Assembly (NCBI GenBank): GCA_946965045.2
Contig: OX337231.1
Location: 2,542,001-2,606,000, forward strand
Source: Epithemia pelagica
Taxonomy: Eukaryota > Bacillariophyta > Bacillariophyceae > Surirellales > Surirellaceae
Direction: 5' to 3'
DNA: 64,000 bases
Part shown: positions 21,164-30,297 of the stretch, piece by piece
Numbering within the stretch: the first letter of the stretch is position 1
Layout: the number at the start of each line of letters is the position of its first letter
Position numbers and translations under genes: made by a program
The notes under the pieces: generated by a model
What the model saw: only the letters and a program-made list of their open reading frames with translations
The model's database searches: none
Told to the model about the DNA's origin: nothing

Positions 21164-24100
21164 ATGGTTGAAATATGGCAGGATGAAACGGCACAGTTTG
21201 AGCCTGCAAGCGAATCGAAGAAGAAAATCGGGAATTCAAACCGCAGCAATGGACGAACTCCACTTTCAAAACGAACGCTGAACACAATGGATCCCATCAA
21301 GCTTCGTCGGTCGGCAAAGAAGACGACAAAAAAAGCAATCACAACGACCAAAGATGATTCTTTTTCCTATGGAATCACTGAGAAGTTGAAGACACGAACC
21401 AGTTCTGATGAGAACAAAGGAACTCTCAAGTCATCGTTCTCAGTGTCCTTCTCTTCTCCCCCGACACGAACAACACAGTCCAATGTTTCCACTGTCAATC
21501 AAAATAATCAAGAGAATCAAACACCTTCTCCACCTTCCGCGTTGCGTGATCTGCGCAATGCATTGAGAGGACGCCCGGTGGAAGGGTTGTCTCCCTTTCA
21601 ATCACCGCGTGCTAAGGAAGGCAGCCAAAGAGAACTACAACAGAGCCTCGGAAAGGAGACAGATGAAACCCCTGCAAATAAGCAAGAGGACAGCAGTCCA
21701 CCACCCATCACTCCCTATAGCGGCCTTTTGGCGGGAGAACTTGATATGAATCCTGATGACAGCTTGCTTGTCGTTTCTCCGACACCTCTAAAGCCAACTC
21801 GATTGGCAGCACTAAGAAGTAAGCGAAGGTCACTGTTGGGAGCCACCAAGTTGTCAGGGAAGGCCCAAAGACTGCGTATTGAGCCTGCCTCGCAAAGTGA
21901 AACCGTCAAAATAGATGGCGGCATGGGCAAATCTTCTAAAACACTGGCCGTTCGGACAACAAAGGTGTCCTCGTTAGAGTCGAAAGCTAGTGGACTGATC
22001 CACGGAAAGACATCGCCGGTTGTGCATCAGACAAAAAATGGCAATCCAACACATTCCATCTCAGACGCCTCGGTTTCTGATTCACGAGGGATGCAAAGGG
22101 CCCTGTCAACCAAACCGAAAGACAAAGAAAACCGCTCGTTGGCGAAGACAGATGGAACGAGAGACATCCGCTCTTCCTTGAACCTTGGCGCTTTGAAGAC
22201 AGTTGCCCCAATGGCAAACACAAAACCAGTCAACGACAAAACTACATCCATGGAATCGTCAGCTGCTCTTGAACCATTGCCAATTCCTCAGTCACTAGAC
22301 GGAACCAAAGGAACGAGAGGAAGTACCAAGCTGACTTTAAAGCAGCCTCTGGAAAACAAGACGATACAAGGAGAGAAGAAATCAGTCACTGTTTCATTCC
22401 AAGCTGTACTAGAAACGAAGAAATCAGTCACTGCTTCTTTCCAGGATGCTCAACCAGATTGCCCGGTCTCGACTTCACCCAGCGGTGCAGTGTGTGTTGA
22501 TTTCACGAACATGTTTCGTGATCCGAATTCATCGAAGAACAGAAATCTGCATACTCTCCATGCATCTGAAAAAGCGTCGACACGAGAACGTAAGGAAGCA
22601 GAAATGGTCGAAGCGGACGTTCCACCCCAAGATTGGGCAGCAAAACAATGCTCCGCATTTCAAGAATGGTTGAACTATACTCTCGAACCAAGCGAAGATA
22701 GTGACGAAGAGAAAGACTCTTCTGACAAAGCCGGGTTCCGAGAACTCGTTCTGCAACAGAGAATGGCTTCTGTACGGATGAGAAGTAAGAAGCTATGGCA
22801 AAGCACAGGAATGGACGCAATCAGAGATAAAGTTCGTTCTGAGATTCGTCGTGGCCGTCTCCTCCTCCGTGAGGACAAAGATCTCCACGCGAATCTGAAT
22901 GTGCGCGAGCAAATTCTTTCTCTCATGTTTTCCTACTCGATTCCGTGGCTGAGAATGGGTCTCGAAACAGTCTTTGGAGAAGCGATTGACCCTCATGTTC
23001 GACAGAAATACTCGCCAGTGAAGCTTTCCAATGGGACAGCACTTTATAAATCTCCCAAAAAGAAATTCAACCGAATGGAATTCGCACTCCGTGAATTCAT
23101 CATTAATCGAGTTTTGTCGGACAAAGCAGTCCTTTCAAAGTATACAAAACGGTTGTGCAAGGTTCCGTCTGGGAAGTTCGGGGCTAATTATCAAGCAGAG
23201 CTTCGTTCGTTGGTCTTGTACAGACTGCTTGTTCTGTTTTTCTTTCTTGATCGAGCCAAGACAGAGAATATACTCGACAAAGTTCCGGCTTTGTTTAACA
23301 GCGACGCCGAAGTAAAATCATCAAAAGACGTCTTGCTCTACTTCTGCAGGAACTTTTTATCGCAAGAAGGCGATTTCATCAAGCATTTGTCTCGAATGAG
23401 GCTGACGGTGTCCTATCGTCAAGAGCCTGTGGACGAGATCACTTTCCCTGTCACAAACCTTGCTATTGATCTTCGAGACGGAGTACGGTTGACGCGATTG
23501 GTTGAAATATTGACTCATGCGCCAATCAAGTCCCTACTCCACGGGCTTAGACTTCCGGCGGTGTCTCGTCTCCAGAAGCTTCACAATGTCGGTTTCGTCC
23601 TTGACACTCTCCGCAAGAGTGGGGTTTCAATTGGGAATGATGTGATGCCTCACCAAATTGTTGATAGTCATCGCGAGATTGTTCTTGGCGTACTTTGGGC
23701 AATTATCACCCGCTTTTGTCTTGGTCGGGTTGCAGATGAACAGAAGCTCATGAACGAGATTTGTAGAATCAAGCGATCACGTGGAACCAAAACTGGGATT
23801 GAGAAACCCTCTGGAGACTTTGAGAATCGCATTCGACTCCTTTTGATTGAGTGGTGCACAACAGTGTGTGCTGAATTTGGTGTCCGCGTTGATAACCTTA
23901 CCACAGATTTTGCTGACGGCGTTGTTGTATGTCTGCTTCTTCACTTTTACCTACCTCACCTTGTCCGACTGACGGAGATCCGACGAACGTCACGTACAAC
24001 TTCTTTCATGAATGCTTCGAAAGGATCCGATGATATAATTCGTCGAAATGAGAGGTGGAACAGTGAATTTGCAAGCAAGAAACTGTACATGTTGGGCGGC

Positions 24101-27100
24101 ATTGGCCGGATGATCCCCATAACGGACTCTTCCAACCTTCCAGATCCAAAAGCTATGCTGCTGTGCCTAGTGTACATATTCTCACGTATCCTGTCGTGCA
24201 GTAACGAACTACGAGCTTCTCTTGTCATTCAGAGGTTCGTCCGTGAGCGCCAACGTGTGGCACTGATGAAACGTAAAATGGAAGCTGCACGGCTTATCAT
24301 GTCCAAGTGGCTAGAACACAAGGAACAGTACTATTCCAATCAGCGATCAAAGTATGGCGTCGCCATTCGAACAATTGAATTATTCTTTGCTGAACGCAAG
24401 CATCGCATTGAGGAAGTAAGGAAACGCCGATTGATGTGGGAAGAAATCAAACGAAAAATCATTCTTCTACAGTCTCACGTCAGAGCGATCATTGCGCGTA
24501 AAAATGTTCGTATGTTGATGCATCAACACATGGTATGTACAACCCTTCAGTGCTGGTGGAGAAGGATGAAGGCTACAAGTATTCTCCTGACTTTGCGAGT
24601 CAACCGAAATGCAGCGAGAAAAATCCAGAGAGCTTATCGCTGGTCAAAAGAAAATCATAGATCAAAGAATCTTGCGGCCATTGTTATCCAAAGCCGATGG
24701 AGGTCGTTCTGCGGACAAGTACAATATCAAATAGACATAATGGACATTGTCGACGTTCAACGATGTGCACGAAGAATGCTGGCATTGCGCTCTTTCAACG
24801 ACGCCAGGGCGTCCGCAATCAAGCTTCAATCTACGTTCAGACGTATTCATGGAAGAACTTCTTTTTGCCGGATGAGAAGTGCTTCTTTCATCATCCAGAA
24901 GACATGGAGGCGATTTCATGCACAACAGATATTCTCAATTGTTTGTAAAGGAGTAATTTCACTGCAGTCCCATTACCGCTCTCATATCACGTCTCGCACG
25001 TATGGAAAGATGAGAACTGGACTTATATCACTCCAGAGTGAGGTACGAAAACACCTGCAGCGGCGTGCCTTTTTGGATTCAATTCGGTGTGTTTGCAAAT
25101 GTCAAGCGATAGCAAGGGCCCTAATTGCACAGAACGAGGCAGCACGGAGAAAGAATGCCATTGTTTCCATGCAAGCTTTCAACAGAGGATACCAAGCAAG
25201 GCACCGATTGAAGGCCGCTTTGAATGCTTCGGTCGTGATGCAGTCCATGTGGAGAAGGTCTCTGGCTAGGTCAAAGTTCACAGTAGCCGTGTGGGCAGCT
25301 CTTGAAATTCAGAAGACAACTCGGCGGTTCTTGGCATTCAACCGATTCCAAAATTATCAACGCTCTGCGATCACTATCCAGAAAAGGTTGAGAATGTTAT
25401 TTGCTACGTCAAAATTGGAAGCACTGCGCTATGAGCGAGCACAGTTGGAGAAAGCAAGCGCCACTTTGCTGCAGTCATCCTACAGGGCTTACACGCGTAG
25501 AAGGGAACTGAAAGTGATGCGATCCTCCGCGATTCTTGTCCAAGCCCTTACTCGCGGATTCCTTGCCCGATCCACATATGAACTGGATAGAGCGAATATC
25601 TGTACAGTTCAAACAGTTGCTCGAATGTGGCTTTCGAAAAGAAAGGCATCCGGAATTCGCGCCTCAGCTCTGATAGTACAAGGGTTTTGTCGAATGGTTC
25701 TCGCTTCCAAAACAGCGGACAATCTCCGAACGCTCGTTCGCTCTGCCATACGTCTCCAGTGCTTCATTCGAACGAAGAAAGCAAAGACGGTGTACAACGA
25801 ACGATTTCAGGAAAGGTTGGAAAGAGAGCGACGTGCGCAAGCAGCAAGTCAAATCCAGAGAAAAGCAAGAGATTTCCTTCATAGATACCGAGCAGCGCGC
25901 AAGATTCAAAAGACATGGAGATGCTACTCAGTCCATATCGATTTCATGTTGAGCGTACTGTCATCAATTCAAATTCAATCTGCCATTCGCCGAAAGATCG
26001 CAATTCTGCAGGCAAGGACCAGGTCTAATGCAGTCAATATTCTTCAAAGATTTTCTCGAAAAGTCGTCCGAAAGATTCAGGGTGCCACGCTGATTCAGCG
26101 TTGTATTAGGGGCTACTTCGTTCGATTACAGTTGGAAGTTCAGGATTATGCGGCCACGGAAATACAAAGAGTATGGCGAGGATACACAGGAAACATGATT
26201 TACATGAATGCGGTTGTTTCTGCAGTCATGATCCAATCAATTGTTCGATCGAAGCAAGCAAAGCAACACGTCGAGACCCTGCGTATCAAGCGATATGCCC
26301 TTATCTTCATGCGGGAACGAGCTTGTGCACGAATCCAATGTTTGTTCAGAGTTTACATGGAGCAACGCAGACTAGAGATCGGCGCCATTGTGATACAGAG
26401 AAACTGGAGGAACTTGCGATCACGACGAGAATTTCTTCATCTAAGGAAACAAATCGTGTCAATCCAGGCTCGTTTCAGAAGCAGAGTAACCAGGAAGAGG
26501 AGACCGAGAAAAGTGGCTAAGGTGGCAGAGAGAATTCAGAAAGCAAACGCGAAAGCAGCGAGGGACCCTTCACAGACCCTTGGTGCCCGAACAGGCTCTG
26601 CACTTGCGCTGCTTTCGAAAAGTGCCAGATTGGAAACAATCAGGGTCGCCGTGAAAAGTCTTGAGGTTGCTACAAAGTACTCACAGGCATGCTGCAGAGC
26701 GTTCACTAGATCTGGTGCATCAGAGATCCTTTTCATTTGCGTTAGAAGTTGCAATCGAAGCATGCCACACATGGAATTGGTTCAAAGCATTCTACGAACA
26801 ATGGCCAACGTAACGCGCTACAAGGAATTTCGGCAATCAATTGCAACTCCAACCGGGGTTGAAGTTTTCCTGGACCTGGTTCAGATGTTCCGAGACAAAG
26901 ATGTCCTGTTCCACCTAGCCGTCCGTCTTTTGGAAATAGCTCTCGTAGAGAATGAGCAACTGAAGGACTTGTGTGCATCGCATGAGAATATCAAACGTTT
27001 GAAAACTCTCGTTGCACTTTCAAAGCGCAAGGCAGTGCTTCTGACACCACCAGCGGCTCACTCACGAGGCAAGAATTCAAGGGACCGAGCATTCGAGATG

Positions 27101-27163
27101 ACTGATGCAGTGAAGGGTATTCGTGCTCTCCATCGTATCATACAAATGGTTGACAACAATTAA
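21164..27163 (+). CDS. ASPM: ASPM (abnormal spindle) homologue with tandem CH domains and about 30 IQ motifs
   Basis: 1,999 residues in one exon from the first in-frame ATG at 21164; the frame is open about 90 bases further up, so an upstream exon or start is possible. Residues 1-550 are disordered and Ser/Thr/Lys-rich. Around 760-860 is the first CH domain (AIDLRDGVRLTRLVEIL, then LHNVGFVLDTLRKSG). Around 885-1010 is a second (IEWCTTVCAEFGVRVDNL, DFADGVVVCLLLHFY). From about 1020 to 1780 there are roughly 30 IQ motifs (for example AIVIQSRWRSF, ATEIQRVWRGY). The final 190 residues match the Arm/HEAT-like ASPM tail (LETIRVAVKSLEVATKY, FICVRSCNRSMPH). In animals and plants ASPM binds calmodulin and focuses microtubule minus ends at spindle poles. 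This domain order is specific for the family. Confidence 0.92.
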   Translation: MVEIWQDETAQFEPASESKKKIGNSNRSNGRTPLSKRTLNTMDPIKLRRSAKKTTKKAITTTKDDSFSYGITEKLKTRTSSDENKGTLKSSFSVSFSSPPTRTTQSNVSTVNQNNQENQTPSPPSALRDLRNALRGRPVEGLSPFQSPRAKEGSQRELQQSLGKETDETPANKQEDSSPPPITPYSGLLAGELDMNPDDSLLVVSPTPLKPTRLAALRSKRRSLLGATKLSGKAQRLRIEPASQSETVKIDGGMGKSSKTLAVRTTKVSSLESKASGLIHGKTSPVVHQTKNGNPTHSISDASVSDSRGMQRALSTKPKDKENRSLAKTDGTRDIRSSLNLGALKTVAPMANTKPVNDKTTSMESSAALEPLPIPQSLDGTKGTRGSTKLTLKQPLENKTIQGEKKSVTVSFQAVLETKKSVTASFQDAQPDCPVSTSPSGAVCVDFTNMFRDPNSSKNRNLHTLHASEKASTRERKEAEMVEADVPPQDWAAKQCSAFQEWLNYTLEPSEDSDEEKDSSDKAGFRELVLQQRMASVRMRSKKLWQSTGMDAIRDKVRSEIRRGRLLLREDKDLHANLNVREQILSLMFSYSIPWLRMGLETVFGEAIDPHVRQKYSPVKLSNGTALYKSPKKKFNRMEFALREFIINRVLSDKAVLSKYTKRLCKVPSGKFGANYQAELRSLVLYRLLVLFFFLDRAKTENILDKVPALFNSDAEVKSSKDVLLYFCRNFLSQEGDFIKHLSRMRLTVSYRQEPVDEITFPVTNLAIDLRDGVRLTRLVEILTHAPIKSLLHGLRLPAVSRLQKLHNVGFVLDTLRKSGVSIGNDVMPHQIVDSHREIVLGVLWAIITRFCLGRVADEQKLMNEICRIKRSRGTKTGIEKPSGDFENRIRLLLIEWCTTVCAEFGVRVDNLTTDFADGVVVCLLLHFYLPHLVRLTEIRRTSRTTSFMNASKGSDDIIRRNERWNSEFASKKLYMLGGIGRMIPITDSSNLPDPKAMLLCLVYIFSRILSCSNELRASLVIQRFVRERQRVALMKRKMEAARLIMSKWLEHKEQYYSNQRSKYGVAIRTIELFFAERKHRIEEVRKRRLMWEEIKRKIILLQSHVRAIIARKNVRMLMHQHMVCTTLQCWWRRMKATSILLTLRVNRNAARKIQRAYRWSKENHRSKNLAAIVIQSRWRSFCGQVQYQIDIMDIVDVQRCARRMLALRSFNDARASAIKLQSTFRRIHGRTSFCRMRSASFIIQKTWRRFHAQQIFSIVCKGVISLQSHYRSHITSRTYGKMRTGLISLQSEVRKHLQRRAFLDSIRCVCKCQAIARALIAQNEAARRKNAIVSMQAFNRGYQARHRLKAALNASVVMQSMWRRSLARSKFTVAVWAALEIQKTTRRFLAFNRFQNYQRSAITIQKRLRMLFATSKLEALRYERAQLEKASATLLQSSYRAYTRRRELKVMRSSAILVQALTRGFLARSTYELDRANICTVQTVARMWLSKRKASGIRASALIVQGFCRMVLASKTADNLRTLVRSAIRLQCFIRTKKAKTVYNERFQERLERERRAQAASQIQRKARDFLHRYRAARKIQKTWRCYSVHIDFMLSVLSSIQIQSAIRRKIAILQARTRSNAVNILQRFSRKVVRKIQGATLIQRCIRGYFVRLQLEVQDYAATEIQRVWRGYTGNMIYMNAVVSAVMIQSIVRSKQAKQHVETLRIKRYALIFMRERACARIQCLFRVYMEQRRLEIGAIVIQRNWRNLRSRREFLHLRKQIVSIQARFRSRVTRKRRPRKVAKVAERIQKANAKAARDPSQTLGARTGSALALLSKSARLETIRVAVKSLEVATKYSQACCRAFTRSGASEILFICVRSCNRSMPHMELVQSILRTMANVTRYKEFRQSIATPTGVEVFLDLVQMFRDKDVLFHLAVRLLEIALVENEQLKDLCASHENIKRLKTLVALSKRKAVLLTPPAAHSRGKNSRDRAFEMTDAVKGIRALHRIIQMVDNN

Positions 27164-27273
27164 TAAGCAGACAAGCTCATTAGGACGACTTATCTCTTTT
27201 GTCCCATATGAGTGTGATGTTGATGAAAGTAGAAAAACCGCATTAAAGATAGCGCACAATTTTTTTACTTTCA

Positions 27274-29544
27274 TCATGTCGACCTTGTGATCACGCTGTT
27301 GAACGCAGCTTGCGTCAATTGTACCTTCCCCGTCAATTGCATTCGTTTCTTTCCTTTCTTTTGTTTTTCGAGAAGTTTCTTCTTTCTCGAAACATCACCG
27401 CCACCAACGACCTTTCCTGATTTTGTCAATACGTCTTTGCGGTAAGCTTGGATTCTCTCTGAGGCAATCACTTTGTTCCCAACTTTTCCTTGAATGATTG
27501 TGACAAACTGTTCCCGAGGCAAGACCTCTTGCAATTTTTTACACACCGACCGAGCTTCGGCCTGTGCTGCGTCTTTGTGACTGACAAAGGCCAATGGTTC
27601 CACCAAATCTCCGTTCAAGGCGATATCTACCTTGGCCAAATCAGATTCCACATAGCCCGCTTCGGTACTATCCAGACTCCCATACCCAGCCGTGACGTTC
27701 TTCAGTTGATCATGAAAGTCCACCACAAGTTCTGCCCAGGGCATGATACAATCGACAATCCATTGTTCTTCGTCAAGGGGCTGCGTCGACAGATCGGTCC
27801 CTCGTTTGCGGGTAACCAACTCCATGACGGCTCCGGCATCTTCGACGCGGGCCACGATGCGTACCTTGACAATGGGTTCTTCTACCTTGAAGGCACTGGA
27901 CGATTTGCCTCCGGCAGGCCATTTGTTCAAATCTTCAATAATTTCCGTAATGGGTTCGGTAATGTTGCTCGATCTACTGGGCAAGTGGGTAATTCGGTAG
28001 GCTACCTTGGGTGGTGTCACGACCGCATCAATCCCAAACTCATCCGCGAGTCGTTGACGAAAGACTTCGACATGGAGCAACCCTTGAAAGCCGACACGCA
28101 ATCCCGGGCCCAGATACGGACCTCCCCCTTCGGAGGACGAGGCGGCGGTCCGCTGAATTTCCAAGCCCGTGTCATTGAGAGCCAGGCGGTCGACGGCGTT
28201 GCACAATTCTTCAAAGCCATCGGCTTCTTCGGGATGGACCGATGCGTACATGACCGATTTGGAGACCATAGCGTTGGGTGGGAGACGAGGTAAATACAAG
28301 GATGATTGTGCTAGGTTGACGCGATCGGAATGCAACAAGAGGGAGCCCGGTAAGGCTTGTCGTGGATCGCGCAAACCGAATCGAACGTATCCCATTTGTC
28401 CCCGAACAAGTGTCTTGGTACGCAAGGGTGTTGGTGTCACGAGGCCTACTTCCTGAACGGAAAAGGACTGCTGTTCCGATTGTTCAAATGAATCGCCCGA
28501 GGGTGAGGGAATCAGCAGGGAGATGCGATCACTTTCGGTTAATTGGCCAGCCATGACCCGAATGAGGCAATTGACGCCACGGTCATCATACCAGGAATCG
28601 ACAACTTGTCCACGCAAAATGTTCCCCTGTTTGGCATTGTCATGATCTGGGAGAGGATGTGGGGGTGGTACTTGATCACACACTTGCTCCAATACCTCTC
28701 GGATCCCAACGCGACTCCGGGCACTGGTTTGGACAATGGAATCGGGATCCCCCTCCCAATCTCCCAGCCATTCACTAACTGTTAAAGCGCAATGCACAGG
28801 CCGTGCTACATCCAAATCCACCTTGGTCAAGGCAATCAAGAGTCGAGGATCGTTGGGGGCCAAGGCCTTGACCTTTTCATAAACGCTCCATGTTTGTGCC
28901 TGAATCCCTTGCGTCGCATCCAACAACAAGACGGCACCTTGGACAAAGCACAAGGATCGTGTCACTTCCCGACCAAAATCCACATGGCCCGGTGTATCGT
29001 ACATGTTGATCAACAAGGTCTTGTGTGGACCCACGGCCGACTCGTGCCGATACAACATGGACGCCGTCGATGCCTTGACGGTAATACCTCGTTCTTGCTC
29101 CACAGATAAGGTGTCCAAGGCATCAATACGCTCTTTGGAAGACGAAGAAACCACTTCTTTGGATAAAGAGGGTGTCGTTGGAGGCGACGACTCGGAAACT
29201 GCCCCTGACGACGACGATTCGTCCTCCGGTCGTGACGACAAGGCAGCATCCCACGCGAGTTGTTGGGCGTCTCGACCCAGATTTCCCGTCAATTCCAGAA
29301 TCCGACTGCTCAAACTGGACTTTCCATGATCAATGTGTGCAATGAAACCAAAATTCCGAACATCCTCCAAGGGAATTTCGGGTATCATGGCGTAATCCTC
29401 CAATATCGACATGGGACGTTCCTGGCCGGAAGAAGACGACGAAGAAGAAAAGGATTGGGCATACTTGCCGATAGCAAAGTCTCGTGGAAAATGGCGATGA
29501 TGAATTCGAAGTCTGCCATTGCAAAACGCCCGTCGAAGGATCAT
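27274..29544 (-). CDS. GUF1: GUF1/LepA (EF4) translational GTPase, probably mitochondrial
   Basis: 756 residues from the ATG at 29544. The N-terminal 30 residues are rich in Arg and lack acidic residues (RRAFCNGRLRIHHRHFPR), like a mitochondrial presequence. The GTPase motifs are present: G1 in AHIDHGKSS, switch I in ERGITVKAST, G3 in DTPGHVDF, G4 in LTKVD. The C-terminal LepA-specific domain is present, ending in RKKKLLEKQKKGKKRM. LepA/GUF1 acts on translating ribosomes, perhaps by remodelling stalled or initiating complexes. A Ser-rich insertion of about 40 residues (near 97-138) sits between G1 and switch I. Plastid targeting cannot be excluded, but no signal peptide is seen. The stop is 110 bases from that of ASPM. 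Confidence 0.92.
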   Translation of the reverse strand: MILRRAFCNGRLRIHHRHFPRDFAIGKYAQSFSSSSSSSGQERPMSILEDYAMIPEIPLEDVRNFGFIAHIDHGKSSLSSRILELTGNLGRDAQQLAWDAALSSRPEDESSSSGAVSESSPPTTPSLSKEVVSSSSKERIDALDTLSVEQERGITVKASTASMLYRHESAVGPHKTLLINMYDTPGHVDFGREVTRSLCFVQGAVLLLDATQGIQAQTWSVYEKVKALAPNDPRLLIALTKVDLDVARPVHCALTVSEWLGDWEGDPDSIVQTSARSRVGIREVLEQVCDQVPPPHPLPDHDNAKQGNILRGQVVDSWYDDRGVNCLIRVMAGQLTESDRISLLIPSPSGDSFEQSEQQSFSVQEVGLVTPTPLRTKTLVRGQMGYVRFGLRDPRQALPGSLLLHSDRVNLAQSSLYLPRLPPNAMVSKSVMYASVHPEEADGFEELCNAVDRLALNDTGLEIQRTAASSSEGGGPYLGPGLRVGFQGLLHVEVFRQRLADEFGIDAVVTPPKVAYRITHLPSRSSNITEPITEIIEDLNKWPAGGKSSSAFKVEEPIVKVRIVARVEDAGAVMELVTRKRGTDLSTQPLDEEQWIVDCIMPWAELVVDFHDQLKNVTAGYGSLDSTEAGYVESDLAKVDIALNGDLVEPLAFVSHKDAAQAEARSVCKKLQEVLPREQFVTIIQGKVGNKVIASERIQAYRKDVLTKSGKVVGGGDVSRKKKLLEKQKKGKKRMQLTGKVQLTQAAFNSVITRST

Positions 29545-30297
29545 GGTTAAGAGGTTTTATCGGATGGAGATGAATGATGAAAGAGGAGAGTGATGGAAGG
29601 ATGGATTTGTGGTTGGAATCTTTGTCGGAATCTCTCTTGGAAGTCAGCTACTCCCTCCTGAAAGAAAATAGTGCACGATTTTTTTTTGGTTATTTTAGTC
29701 GCGTTAAAAACTCTCGTAGGCTCTGGTACAAACCTACAGGAGGACGGCTGGCTCATTCGGAGTCGAACTCCACCCTGATTTCGTAGATGAACATATGCGC
29801 GAGTCTACACTATTATAGGAAAAGTACAACTTTTGTGTGCGACGAGTGAGCAGAACCATGGCCAAAGGTGCCGTCGTTGACCATGGAATTCAGCATGGAA
29901 ATGGCACGAATCTTGTCAGTTGCACGCATATTCCTACTCTTTGATGCCCTGGGGGGCCGCCCTGAAGAGGACGTGTTCATAGGCGCCATAGAAGTCTCAA
30001 CCGGTGGGCACTGAAAAGCAAAGCTCGAAATGGCGCCTTTTGAACGGTCGTATCTCATCCCCTTGCAAGAATCGAACATATAAATCATACACCAATATAG
30101 AGCTAATGAGTAGAGCTTTCTAGGGAAAAAAATTTTAGGAAAAAAGGACGTTTGCTCGTTGAGATATCGTTTTTTTTCTATAATCGTGCACTATTTTCTT
30201 TCAGGAGGGAGTACTATCTATAGCTATGTCCTGGTTTAGTTAGACTACCCTCTCTAGAGGTTCAAAGACAAGTGAATTGGCATTTTTACCGCCGACA
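29545..30297. other. Divergent intergenic region carrying a MITE
   Basis: About 750 bases between the GUF1 start and the start of the 606-residue gene. Most of it is the inverted-repeat element at 29651-30211. The flanks left for promoters are roughly 100 and 85 bases, so the element probably sits in or between the two promoters. Confidence 0.55.
29649..30213. mobile_element. Stowaway/Tc1-mariner-type MITE with TA target duplications
   Basis: A perfect 32-base inverted repeat at 29649-29680 and 30182-30213, whose outermost bases are TA on both sides. Inside the TA pair the ends read CTCCCTCCTGAAAG, close to the CTCCCTCC end of plant Stowaway elements. The element is about 561 bases inside the TA pair. 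It holds no transposase: the only internal frame (29813-30088, minus) has no recognisable motif. Perfect termini suggest a fairly recent insertion or movement by an autonomous relative elsewhere. Confidence 0.8.

Noticed and set aside
27490-28293. Open frame antisense to GUF1
   Set aside because: GUF1 is certain here; the opposite frame has no family features.
29813-30088. Small minus-strand frame inside the TA-flanked element as a transposase remnant
   Set aside because: Only about 91 residues, with no DDE/D motif or helix-turn-helix that I can see.
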